A stretch of DNA of 64,000 nt from Phoronis australis. Taxonomy: Eukaryota > Phoronida > Phoronidae. The position numbers and the translations under genes were made by a program. Shown in pieces: positions 58,201 through 64,000 of the stretch; the first letter of the stretch is position 1; every line of letters begins with the position of its first letter. The DNA lies in contig NMRA01000137.1 of the NCBI GenBank assembly GCA_002633005.1, positions 496,001 to 560,000 on the forward strand. Direction: 5' to 3'. The notes under the pieces are model-generated. The model did no database searches and was not told the origin of the DNA. It saw only the letters and a list, made by a program, of their open reading frames with translations.

Positions 58201-60024
58201 CCTCGTGCAATTCCTTAAAGCTCTTTGAAGAATAGCGCATCAAGTGGAGGTCCTGAAAGTTTTGTATGATCCGGTCATCAATTTCTGAGATACGATGTTC
58301 CTAAGTCGTAGCCAACTCTGGACATTTTTCTGGGGTCCCACTTAACTTTTGTCATATTAAAAGAAACAAAAACAAAAGAGAGTTAAACCTCAAAGCAGTG
58401 CTAAAACAATGGTTTTCGAACATAGCCCCAACTGGTACTAGAAATGACACAGGTAGCAAGAGATAATTGGATGACCGGGCTCGATGTCCAGTGACTTGAA
58501 AAAGTTACGGATCCTGGTCCCAAATGATGCAATGAAGGGGGCAGACACTGGTGTGACTAGGAGTTGGTTCTACATCATAGTATTGCGAGGGTAGAAAGAA
58601 TGTCTATGATAGTCAGTTTTAAAATTTGGGACGAATATGGGGCCAGGGTTATTCTAGTGTTACGAAGGGAGCGAGCAGGATTGTGGTATGCGCTTGTCTA
58701 CATCAATAAGGCTTTTGAAGATCTTATACACCCGGCTGGTACCGGCAACGTTGGGTCGTAAAGCTCAACACAGGCAGGCGAACCCAACTGTTGTCCAATA
58801 CTAGATATTTGGTGGTAGCAAAACTCCCATAAGTCGGATTCAACCAGAACGAATACGTTTTAGCCGAGTAAAGTGAAGAGCTCAGGAGCGGATCTAGGAT
58901 TTTGAGTTAGGGGGGAGGGCAGGGCACAGTATTAGTCAGGATTTTGCACCCCTGAACTGCCAAATGGAATATCCGAGAATTTTTGGAGGGCATGGCCCCC
59001 TTGCCCCCCCCCCCCNNNNNNNNCACCAAATCCGCCACTGGAGCTGAGTTAGAGAACTAGAACAACATTGCTGCGGAACATTGTCCCAGTAACTGATATG
59101 TATAGATTTGGAACGTTAAATCTCACAAATATTGGTAGATTGGGCGTGCGTATCGTAGACGCAAGAAGCTCGCGAAACTCAAGCACACTCAAGACTTCGC
59201 GACACTGAGATATCGCCATTAATTACAAGCGAAGCAGGTGATCGCTGAAACTTCTTTCGCGAGATTCTTGCGTTAAAGGAACTAAAGCGGCACGCGTATG
59301 ATCCATTCTCATGCCATGCTTTACGCACTGTTCTCAAAATCTTTGGTAGGAATTGTTTCTGAAATATTCCGCTTTTGCATGAGGGGCTATCAAAAATAAG
59401 ATTTCTATCATTTAGTAAGTAACTAGAGTTAAAAGTTGCATCAAACGAAAGCGAAATGATCTTCCAAAAAGCGCAGCAGTATTTTTGACCGTTTATGTGA
59501 AGCACAATATGTCCATAATGTCCCACTTACCTAAGTTCAATTTACGCAATTTTCTCTACTTCTGGGATACATTTTCTCACAGCTCTACGTTGCACCATCT
59601 CTGGTTTGAAGATTCTTTGTTGGTGCGAGGTCGCCAAAACATGTAATCAGTCAGCGATTAGTATACTTGAAATTGACTGCTTCATTTAAAATAACTTTTT
59701 TCCACTACATAGCCAAAATGTTCAAGGGAAATCCCACCAAAAATGGTCAATTGTCAGGATTTCTCGGCTAAAACATTACCTTCACTATCTTTTGTATAAA
59801 GCACTCCGTGCGCATGAACCGTGTATGGATGCGAACACTTGTTGTAGAAATGCACCGTCATATTTTCGCCAACGTTCATTTTGAGTACAGGGCCAAGCAA
59901 TCCAAGCCAGAGAGATCGCTCGCTCTGCACCTTAAAAGAGTCGTCGGTAAACTCGCGATACATGGCTTTGATGTATTTGCTGCCGATGCGGCCCGATCCT
60001 GACTTCAGAAATACATTGGCTTCA
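37143..60024 (-). CDS. HEPH-like: Membrane-anchored multicopper ferroxidase, hephaestin/ceruloplasmin family (15 exons; 5' partial)
   Basis: Exons 5' to 3': 60024-59780, 57426-57214, 54988-54667, 54454-54348, 53554-53416, 52986-52718, 51359-51160, 50719-50575, 48001-47789, 45853-45640, 41329-41046, 40532-40182, 39215-38904, 37673-37547, 37233-37143. Every junction is GT-AG and in phase, giving 1076 residues plus stop; the signal peptide and start of domain 1 are missing. Six cupredoxin domains form three pairs. Using this partial numbering, the trinuclear ligands are H70/H72 and H130/H132 (domain 1) with H938/H940 and H980/H982 (domain 6). Type 1 sites: H245-C288-H293-M298, H581-C624-H629-M634, H935-C981-H986-M991. 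A membrane helix spans about 1024-1046, followed by a basic tail ending HENKAYEP. The family oxidises Fe(II) to Fe(III) at the cell surface or in secretion. Human hephaestin is of similar size, also with a C-terminal membrane anchor. Confidence 0.93.
37547..37673 (-). CDS. HEPH-like: Ferroxidase exon 14: stalk and transmembrane helix
   Basis: Phase 1 in, phase 2 out. A Ser/Asn-rich stalk with the sequon NGT (KNGTNKESLSESPVQDG) is followed by SLAAVIIVAAVALLIVIALL, an uncharged membrane helix. The donor is GTAAGT. Confidence 0.88.
38904..39215 (-). CDS. HEPH-like: Ferroxidase exon 13: cupredoxin domain 6 (T1 and trinuclear ligands)
   Basis: Encodes INGYIFNN..., EVDVHTVHFHGQTVKH (type 1 His plus two cluster His) and EWLLHCHVDDHLSAGMEMTY (two cluster His flanking the type 1 Cys, then His and Met). 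This is the most diagnostic exon of the gene. Confidence 0.95.
39455..39583. repeat. Dispersed repeat ending CTAGATCCGCCACTG
   Basis: Same family as 24870-24972. The left side has GACGCCACTGGGC, a possible inverted partner of the right CCGCCACTG. Confidence 0.55.
39932..40137. repeat. Minisatellite, about 43-46 bp x 4-5
   Basis: Diverged tandem units of the form GTCGATCAAAACCCCGTCCA then ACGTGACCACCACGTA. It ends only 45 bp from the donor of exon 12. Confidence 0.85.
40182..40532 (-). CDS. HEPH-like: Ferroxidase exon 12: domain 5/6 linker
   Basis: 351 nt, phase 1 to 1. It encodes RGEVAAGATYNYTWKIPP..., CTTWAYTSSIDLVRDTNSGL, IGPLIVC, FALLFTVTDE and FKESNLMHG. It fuses what two exons (7 and 8) encode in the middle pair. 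The domain-5 HSH position is TSS, as expected for a non-catalytic domain. Confidence 0.93.
41046..41329 (-). CDS. HEPH-like: Ferroxidase exon 11: cupredoxin domain 5
   Basis: Phase 2 in, phase 1 out. It encodes HSEVFTNRSSKTLGKVYQKA, MLGPFIKAEVGDTIVVVFKN and YSIHPHGVFYKKDSEG. The HPH is retained although this domain does not carry the cluster in ceruloplasmin. Donor C|GTATGA. Confidence 0.93.
41590..42400 (-). mobile_element. LINE 3' fragment (Tx1/L1-type C-terminus)
   Basis: The longest open frame of the window (198 codons, 42377-41781) ends in the C-terminal region of such LINEs: GKIYALPFRLV, a CLSCN...ETFDHLFCDC zinc-knuckle-like block and a long hydrophobic/basic tail. It belongs to a copy distinct from 42480-45430, because the same region is encoded there again. 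Confidence 0.6.
42480..45430 (-). mobile_element. Tx1/L1-type LINE, decayed
   Basis: In order on the minus strand: LSPSQRQGVITLLPK, NNWRLISLLNVDYKLF, QTG...GRYIGFNIRIIQDI, FLDFCKAFDALSWD, then the catalytic YADD (RYADDTTIFLDY), a thumb-like LTLKTFALSKIIYVINNLG, and the C-terminal LCSFCN...ETLSHLFWE block. Frames are broken in many places. The endonuclease half is missing, so the copy is 5'-truncated. Confidence 0.85.
45640..45853 (-). CDS. HEPH-like: Ferroxidase exon 10: end of domain 4, start of domain 5
   Basis: Encodes SWALVCHTNDHYNAGMVSLF, the type 1 Cys-His-Met of domain 4, then YYYIAVVEMEWDYAPSNKN, the opening strand of domain 5. Phase 1 in, 2 out. Confidence 0.93.
45854..47788 (-). 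other. Ferroxidase intron 9
   Basis: No recognisable element or gene. Confidence 0.5.
47789..48001 (-). CDS. HEPH-like: Ferroxidase exon 9: domain 4
   Basis: 213 nt, phase 1 to 1. It encodes INGYLYANLQGLEMCKNDKV, SIGTEVDLHSVSFHGQTF (type 1 His) and SMTPDNEG. The cluster-His positions seen in domain 6 (VHF) are VSF here. Confidence 0.93.
48484..48530. repeat. (GT)n/(TA)n microsatellite
   Basis: GCGTGTGTGTGTGTGTATG followed by TATATATAC. Confidence 0.8.
48537..48650 (-). repeat. Inverted repeat, left arm
   Basis: The reverse complement matches 50164-50275: TCTCGGTGTTTTGCTACATA is shared, followed by GCTGCACACCTGA. It ends near TTTTAACGAA / TTTTCAACGAA. Confidence 0.75.
49819..50120. repeat. 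TCA/TCG-rich tandem duplication, about 167-bp unit
   Basis: GACTGTAGCC...TCTACGTTCGT...GCCACC and runs of GTCATCATATTCGTCATCAT appear twice, offset by about 167 bp. Confidence 0.7.
50164..50275 (+). repeat. Inverted repeat, right arm
   Basis: Partner of 48537-48650. Both arms give a matching open frame (VFCYIAAHL...GDCFD), suggesting both came from one element. Confidence 0.75.
50575..50719 (-). CDS. HEPH-like: Ferroxidase exon 8: domain 3/4 linker
   Basis: 145 nt, phase 0 in, 1 out. It encodes KNIDKEFFLMFSVTDENLSW and DDEDFKESNLMHG. The acceptor is CTATAACAG; the donor is G|GTAGGT. Confidence 0.9.
51160..51359 (-). CDS. HEPH-like: Ferroxidase exon 7: domain 3
   Basis: Encodes NGEVKPNSTFTYTWTIP, CISYMYTSAVDPVRDTYSGL, VGPLLVCKKD and ends at DDTGKQ before GTAGGT. 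An MITE-like insertion starts about 15-20 bp upstream of its acceptor. Confidence 0.92.
51376..51615. mobile_element. MITE-like insertion next to exon 7
   Basis: Begins GCACCCAG and ends CTGGGTGC, with no long open frame on the gene strand. It contains a G/C-rich hairpin-prone segment. Target duplication not identified. Confidence 0.35.
52718..52986 (-). CDS. HEPH-like: Ferroxidase exon 6: cupredoxin domain 3
   Basis: Encodes ASKIFFERSSERIGGTYKKA, FLGPIIKGQVGDTIRVVFKN and YSIQAQGLVYDKSQEG. The HxH of domains 1 and 5 is QAQ here. Phase 2 in, 1 out. Confidence 0.93.
53416..53554 (-). CDS. HEPH-like: Ferroxidase exon 5: end of domain 2, start of domain 3
   Basis: Encodes (A)GMLAYLTVKRDGVTRQYFIA and EEVMWNYAPSGTNKF, ending GKNLTDG|GTACAC. 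M298, the axial ligand of the domain 2 type 1 site, is the second full codon. The frame continues past the donor but a phase-2 exit is required by exon 6. Confidence 0.88.
54348..54454 (-). CDS. HEPH-like: Ferroxidase exon 4: domain 2 copper site
   Basis: 107 nt. It encodes TDGVTLFPAVFTTATMTPRN, then WLINCQTHDHYS, with C288 and H293 of the type 1 site. Phase 2 in, 1 out. Confidence 0.9.
54667..54988 (-). CDS. HEPH-like: Ferroxidase exon 3: domain 1/2 linker and domain 2
   Basis: 322 nt. It encodes DKDFVLLFKVFDENQSLY, ESNLMHSINGKLYGNLLGLE and MGTEVDLHRVYFHGQTVEY (H245). It is uninterrupted where the other two pairs have an LMHG|INGY intron. Sequons NNT and NGS are present. Confidence 0.93.
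54989..57213 (-). other. Ferroxidase intron 2
   Basis: AT-rich, about 2.2 kb; no gene or recognisable element. Confidence 0.5.
57214..57426 (-). CDS. HEPH-like: Ferroxidase exon 2: domain 1 with HSH cluster ligands
   Basis: Encodes ALYNDKTSGTNKEDDSVLPG, NCLSWTYHSHKSPVADVNSG and GMLLVCKKG. H130 and H132 are trinuclear-cluster ligands. Phase 1 in and out; acceptor TTTTTCACCAG. Confidence 0.93.
57536..57612. repeat. (CCA)n/(TCA)n simple repeat
   Basis: Runs of CCACCGCCACCACCACC and ATCATCCTCATCATCAT. Confidence 0.8.
58882..59041. repeat. Dispersed repeat with CCGCCACTG end and N gap
   Basis: AGCGGATCTAGG on the left mirrors AATCCGCCACT on the right. A poly-C run and Ns at 59016-59023 mark an assembly or sequencing uncertainty. 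Confidence 0.55.
59780..60024 (-). CDS. HEPH-like: Ferroxidase exon 1 (first in window): domain 1 with HAH ligands
   Basis: 245 nt, phase 2 in, 1 out. It encodes EANVFLKSGSGRIGSKYIKA, LGLLGPVLKMNVGENMTVHF and HPYTVHAHGVLYTKDSE. H70 and H72 are cluster ligands. The phase-2 acceptor requires at least one more 5' exon carrying the signal peptide and the NYAP-type strand. Confidence 0.93.
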
Positions 60025-60879
60025 CTGGAATAAAAACATATGCAATTCAGAAGAGCTTTTTCGTTCGCACCATGTGAAATATTGTTCAGGTGGTCTCATT
60101 AAAGAGTCAAATTCCTCCCAAAACCTTTACGTTGTTATCGTTCTCTCAACTGACAACACCACTACAGGCGAATTTATGAAGACTCAGACTCAGGGAGCCT
60201 CCCCCTTCCCCGTCAAGTTAACTGAATTCGAGGCGGCTGCCTCATCAGCTACAACAATTCGTTCCTGGGAGCCGTGAAAATCGCCAACACGAGCGATGTG
60301 CAATGTCGATCAAAGTCCAGGTGAAAAATCCCAAGGAGTGGTCTCCCGAGTGTATGGAAAAAGAAGTAAACAGTCGAGGAATATTGGAGGAATTTGAGAG
60401 TAGGAATTTAAGACGTAAATCGAGCGTTAAACTGCCGTCCGAGAGAAAAGTTCGCGAAATGACAAGCTTGCTCGGTGGCAACCGGGTGGGTTGATTGCAT
60501 TGGTCTCCCGTTTTTCAGAAATATAGCTTAAAATTCTTGCTTACTTTTGATTGATTGTAAGGTAAACCTAAGTTTTTGTTGAAAAGCTTGTACTACTAGC
60601 TTTGACCAATTAACCGATAGAATCTCTCTCTCAAGTCTGAGAATGGTCTGTCAGTTTGCATGATAATCACTGTCATGCTACGGTTTTTTAGTTTTTTATT
60701 GTTTCGATAGATGGCGCGATCAGTTATTGACCGAGACCATTTTTACACGTTTTCCGCAAAGTTGAAGGTATTTTAGTAGTGGTGTTAGTAGTATTAATAA
60801 TAGACATTGTATCGTGCTTAGTCGTCTTTTCTACGACTACCTTGGAAGAAGTCTCTGGAAGGTTTCCCAAATAATTACT
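60025..60879. other. Non-genic stretch upstream of first visible exon
   Basis: No ferroxidase first exon found on the minus strand. Short plus frames at 60074-60494 have no recognisable motif and may belong to the neighbouring retroelement. Confidence 0.4.
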
Positions 60880-63260
60880 CCTACGTTGTGAAACGCCTTC
60901 TGGCTCTGCAGAAACAGTTTGAGAACAGACCGCGTGAGTGGGCAGTCTATTGCCAGCAAATGCTGGACCAAAGCTCACGTGGCGTTGCCCGACTGGTATC
61001 AAAAGAAGAACTCGAGAGTGATCGTCGTGCAGACCATAAAATGTGGTTCTTGCCTCACTTCACCGTAAAGAAGGAATCAACTACTACACCAGTGCGAGTG
61101 GTTTACGATAGCAAAGCACGATTCGAGGGACACTCCTTGAATGACTATCTAGCGAAATGAAACAATATCAACAACGACCTCTTCGAGGTTGCCTTGCGTT
61201 TTAGAGAATACGAAGTTGGGGTAGCCTAATAGCTGATGTCAGCATAATGTTTCAAGCTATCAAGATCTCCCCCGAAGATGCGAGGTTCCATCGGTACGTC
61301 TTCCGAAAACTTCCAAGCGAGCCAATCAAGGTCTATGAATTGACAACCGTGACGTTTGGGGAAAAACCATAGCCAACAGAAGCTATCATTGCTCTGAGCC
61401 ATGTCGTCGCTGAAAACGCACCGTACGACGAGGACCTCCAACAGCTCGTCCACAACCAGTTCTACGTTTATGATCTTAGCTAGTCACGCAGAACGGCACA
61501 CGAAATGAAGCGGCTGAAATCGAGACTCATCGATTCCCTTGGGAAGGGTAAATTTACTACACGAAAATGGTTGTCAAACGCGAAATCAGTTTGTGATCGC
61601 GTGTTATACCCGGCAGATGACAAGGTAATGGCTTTGGGTAAACAGTGAAACTTACCGAAGGAGACACTTAGCGAGAAACCTGTTATGGTTGAAGTATCTG
61701 CTGCGAACAAGCGGAATATTTTATGACAAACAGCTTCATATTACGACGTGTTTGGCATGCTGTCTGGGATGCTGGTCCTGCCCAGAATTTTGTTGGAAAA
61801 TTTGTGGCAGTTTGAAATGGACTGGGATACCCCTCTTAACCCAAAAACCGAACTATACACTATTCTGCAGAGAATTAACGAAGATCTGCATGACGCTCTT
61901 TAGAGATCCCACGATGCCTCATACAAGTGAAGTTGAGAGGTCAACCGTTGCCCCAAGTTTCTCTTCATGGGGCCAATGATGCTTCGGAAGATGCCATGGG
62001 AATGGGTGTTTGGCTTCGTTGGTCAAATTTAAGTGACGATGAAGCAGAGTTGACATTTGTATGTGCGAGGTCTAGGCTCACCCCTTTGAAACAGTCCAGT
62101 ATGCTAAGGAAAGAGCTTCAAGCCGTCTTACTTCTGTCTCGTCTGATGGTGACTGTAGAGAACGCTTTGAGGTTCGATCTGGACTGACAGCCTTACCGCC
62201 ATTTGTTGGTTAAGTGGACAGTCAAAATCATACAAATCGGACGTAACCCACCATGTGGGAGAGATTACGACTGCTTTCGATCCTGTGACAGAAGTGGGGT
62301 TTGTTCCTAGCAAACAGAGCGTTATCGACATCGTATCACGTGGATGCACTGTTCCAGAGATACAGCAAGTCATCAATGGCCCCAAATACCTGAGATTTCC
62401 ACCAGACCAGTGGCCCACGACACCCAAGAAAATTGTGATCCCAGATGACTACGAACAGAAGAAATTTCACGTCCGTAACGCACAGTCTTATGCAGCCAAG
62501 GTCACCGATATTCCATTCGTCGACCCTAAGAGGTTTTCCTGCTGGTCACGTTTACTGATGGTGACTGCCCGTATCCTGTCTCTGAAAGTCCTACCAAGGT
62601 CTCATTGGATGAAGCAGCTACTAACTCAAGTGTCACAGTGGCCGATGAAAGAAGATAAATTATATTGGATCCGTTGTGCTCAGCGTGAAACCGACTTTAG
62701 CGACCCAAACCTGATGAACCTGAACCCTTTCTTCGACGAAGATGAAATGGTCTATCGTATCGGAGGCCGCCTCAACAAAGCCCCTCTTTCTTATGACATA
62801 CGCCATCCTTACCTGTTACCGAAGAAAAGTTACATCACCTACTGGTTGTACGCGAGAAGTACAGGCTTGCTCTTCATGGGGGACATCTCAGAACAGCATT
62901 CGAGGTTCGGAAAATGTATTGGTTGCTTGGAGACACCAACCTCGCCCGACGAGTGATTCATGAGTGCGTCACTTGCAGACGTCACCGTAGCAAGCCAGTT
63001 ACGCAACAATGGCTAACTTACCGGACCACCGTGTAACACCTTTCCTGCTTTCATAATGTCGGCAAAATTTGACTGGTGCCGGTTGGATATACAAATGACA
63101 TAAGTAAAAAGGCACACCTCTTGAAATATCCGGGAATGAAGGACATCATGTCCCATACATTTCCCACTATGAAGTTTGAATCCGCGGTTGCATGGCCGGT
63201 GGCCAGTGTGACTAATGAAGCGGGAGAATTTCGATCCCAGCCGATTTCTAAAAGCTAAAA
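60880..63260 (+). mobile_element. BEL/Pao-type LTR retrotransposon pol remnant
   Basis: Successive frames follow the BEL/Pao pol order. First is an RT start, MWFLPHFTVKKESTTTPVRV then VYDSKA. An RT middle follows with FQAIKISPEDARFHRYVF and VTFG, then an RNase H-like part (FVCARSRLTPLKQ, ELQAVLLLSRL). The longest frame (62255-62956) leads into an integrase zinc-binding region (YRIGGRLNKAPLSYDIRHPY and, after a shift, CVTCRRHRSKP). Several stops and shifts interrupt it. LTRs were not located. It sits in or next to the ferroxidase 5' intron on the opposite strand. Confidence 0.8.
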
Positions 63261-64000
63261 GAGATTAGTGAACTGAACTTAATCAACTAATAGGAGAGGT
63301 TGACCTCCATTTTAAATCAATGAACCACTATCCACCAGAGTGGGGATAAAGTGGAAATCGCTTTTTGCTCTCAGTACACCGGAGAGCACCAATACGAAAA
63401 GTCTCGATTATAATTGTTAGCCTGTTGATTTTATAAGGCACCTATTACCAGAGAACTACGTTGTTGGAAATAACACCGGAACTCGAACATTACATGAAAA
63501 TGCCAATACATTCGTGTGAACCTTCGGCTTTGCACATCTTATCCATGTATGCTTCATTGTTGTTAAGTATGTTACTTTAGCGTTTCCGAACTTCTTTCGG
63601 AAAAAAATGCTCTTATTTCCAATAACAGGTTTTTAGAAAAAGTACACGCGCGGTGCGCTCTTTCGAAAATTTACGAAATTAAAGGTGTTGCTTAAAATTA
63701 AAATGGGATTTAAATACTTTAAATACAGCTGGTATTGTTTGGAGAATGAATGGTCAGATAAATTTGGATCATTTGATTATGCTCTCCTACGCCCATTTTA
63801 GAAAACATTATCGGTTGGTGGTTGGGAGAGTTTTTTCTGTACTGCAGAAGATTAAAAATTGTTATCTTATTAATGAACTTTGATCACCTAATAACAGGAT
63901 TTGCACATATTTGTCCTTTGGTCGCTTTGATTATCACCCCTAACCGGCGTGTTGATGGGTAATTTCCGTACATCAATTTTTCTTTTACGCATATCAAAGT
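63261..64000. other. Non-genic right edge
   Basis: No supported gene or element; no ferroxidase first exon seen on the minus strand. Confidence 0.4.

Larger units (their letters stand above)
57427..59779 (-). other. Ferroxidase intron 1 (of those visible)
   Basis: Contains a CCA/TCA-rich simple repeat (57536-57612) and the 58882-59041 repeat with an 8-base N gap (59016-59023). No gene. Confidence 0.55.

Noticed and set aside
60074-60494. First ferroxidase exon or a new gene upstream
   Set aside because: No minus-strand frame ends in phase 2 at a donor with a signal peptide; plus frames lack recognisable motifs.

Overview
This window reads as animal nuclear DNA. It is AT-rich, and the coding exons are small, flanked by GT-AG splice sites and separated by kilobase introns. 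Transposon remnants are dense. The mix of a hephaestin-type multicopper oxidase, Kolobok-like, Penelope-like, BEL/Pao and Tx1/L1-type elements, THAP-domain debris and tRNA-derived repeats fits a cnidarian, most likely an anthozoan. That placement is inference; no species marker was seen.

Three host genes can be reconstructed with consistent splice phases. (1) Positions 1-6589 (+) hold the 3' part of a gene for a type I membrane protein: a CUB-like extracellular half, one transmembrane segment and a Gly/Pro/Tyr-rich cytoplasmic tail. (2) Positions 17236-25827 (+) hold a tandem paralogue with the same exon order and phases. Its signal-peptide exon was not found. (3) Positions 37143-60024 (-) hold 15 exons of a membrane-anchored hephaestin/ceruloplasmin-type multicopper ferroxidase. 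All splice phases join cleanly into 1076 residues and only the N-terminal exon(s) are missing, probably beyond the right edge. All eight trinuclear-cluster histidines, three complete type 1 copper sites, a C-terminal membrane segment and a basic cytoplasmic tail are visible. Gene 2 and the ferroxidase converge across about 11 kb of repeat-rich intergenic DNA.

The rest is mobile-element material, mostly decayed. It includes a Kolobok-like element with TTAA target duplications inside gene 1 (1435-2920). A tandem duplication at 9564-12290 carries long foldbacks and a tRNA-like segment and is split by an hAT-like insertion with an exact 8-bp target duplication. There is a Penelope-like 3' end (14035-14405) with an inverted copy of its UTR (9358-9524), and a THAP-domain fragment (about 13040). 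Two TIR elements lie in intron 3 of gene 2, and a zinc-finger repeat pseudogene lies at about 27.3-29.0 kb. Two Tx1/L1-type LINE remnants sit in the ferroxidase intron at 41.6-45.4 kb, and a BEL/Pao pol remnant sits at 60.9-63.3 kb. Minisatellites and microsatellites are scattered throughout.

The most interesting host material is the tandem pair of CUB-like/TM/PPGY-tail genes next to a complete-looking membrane ferroxidase. No functional link between them is shown by the sequence. No CRISPR array, operon, rRNA or convincing functional tRNA was seen.
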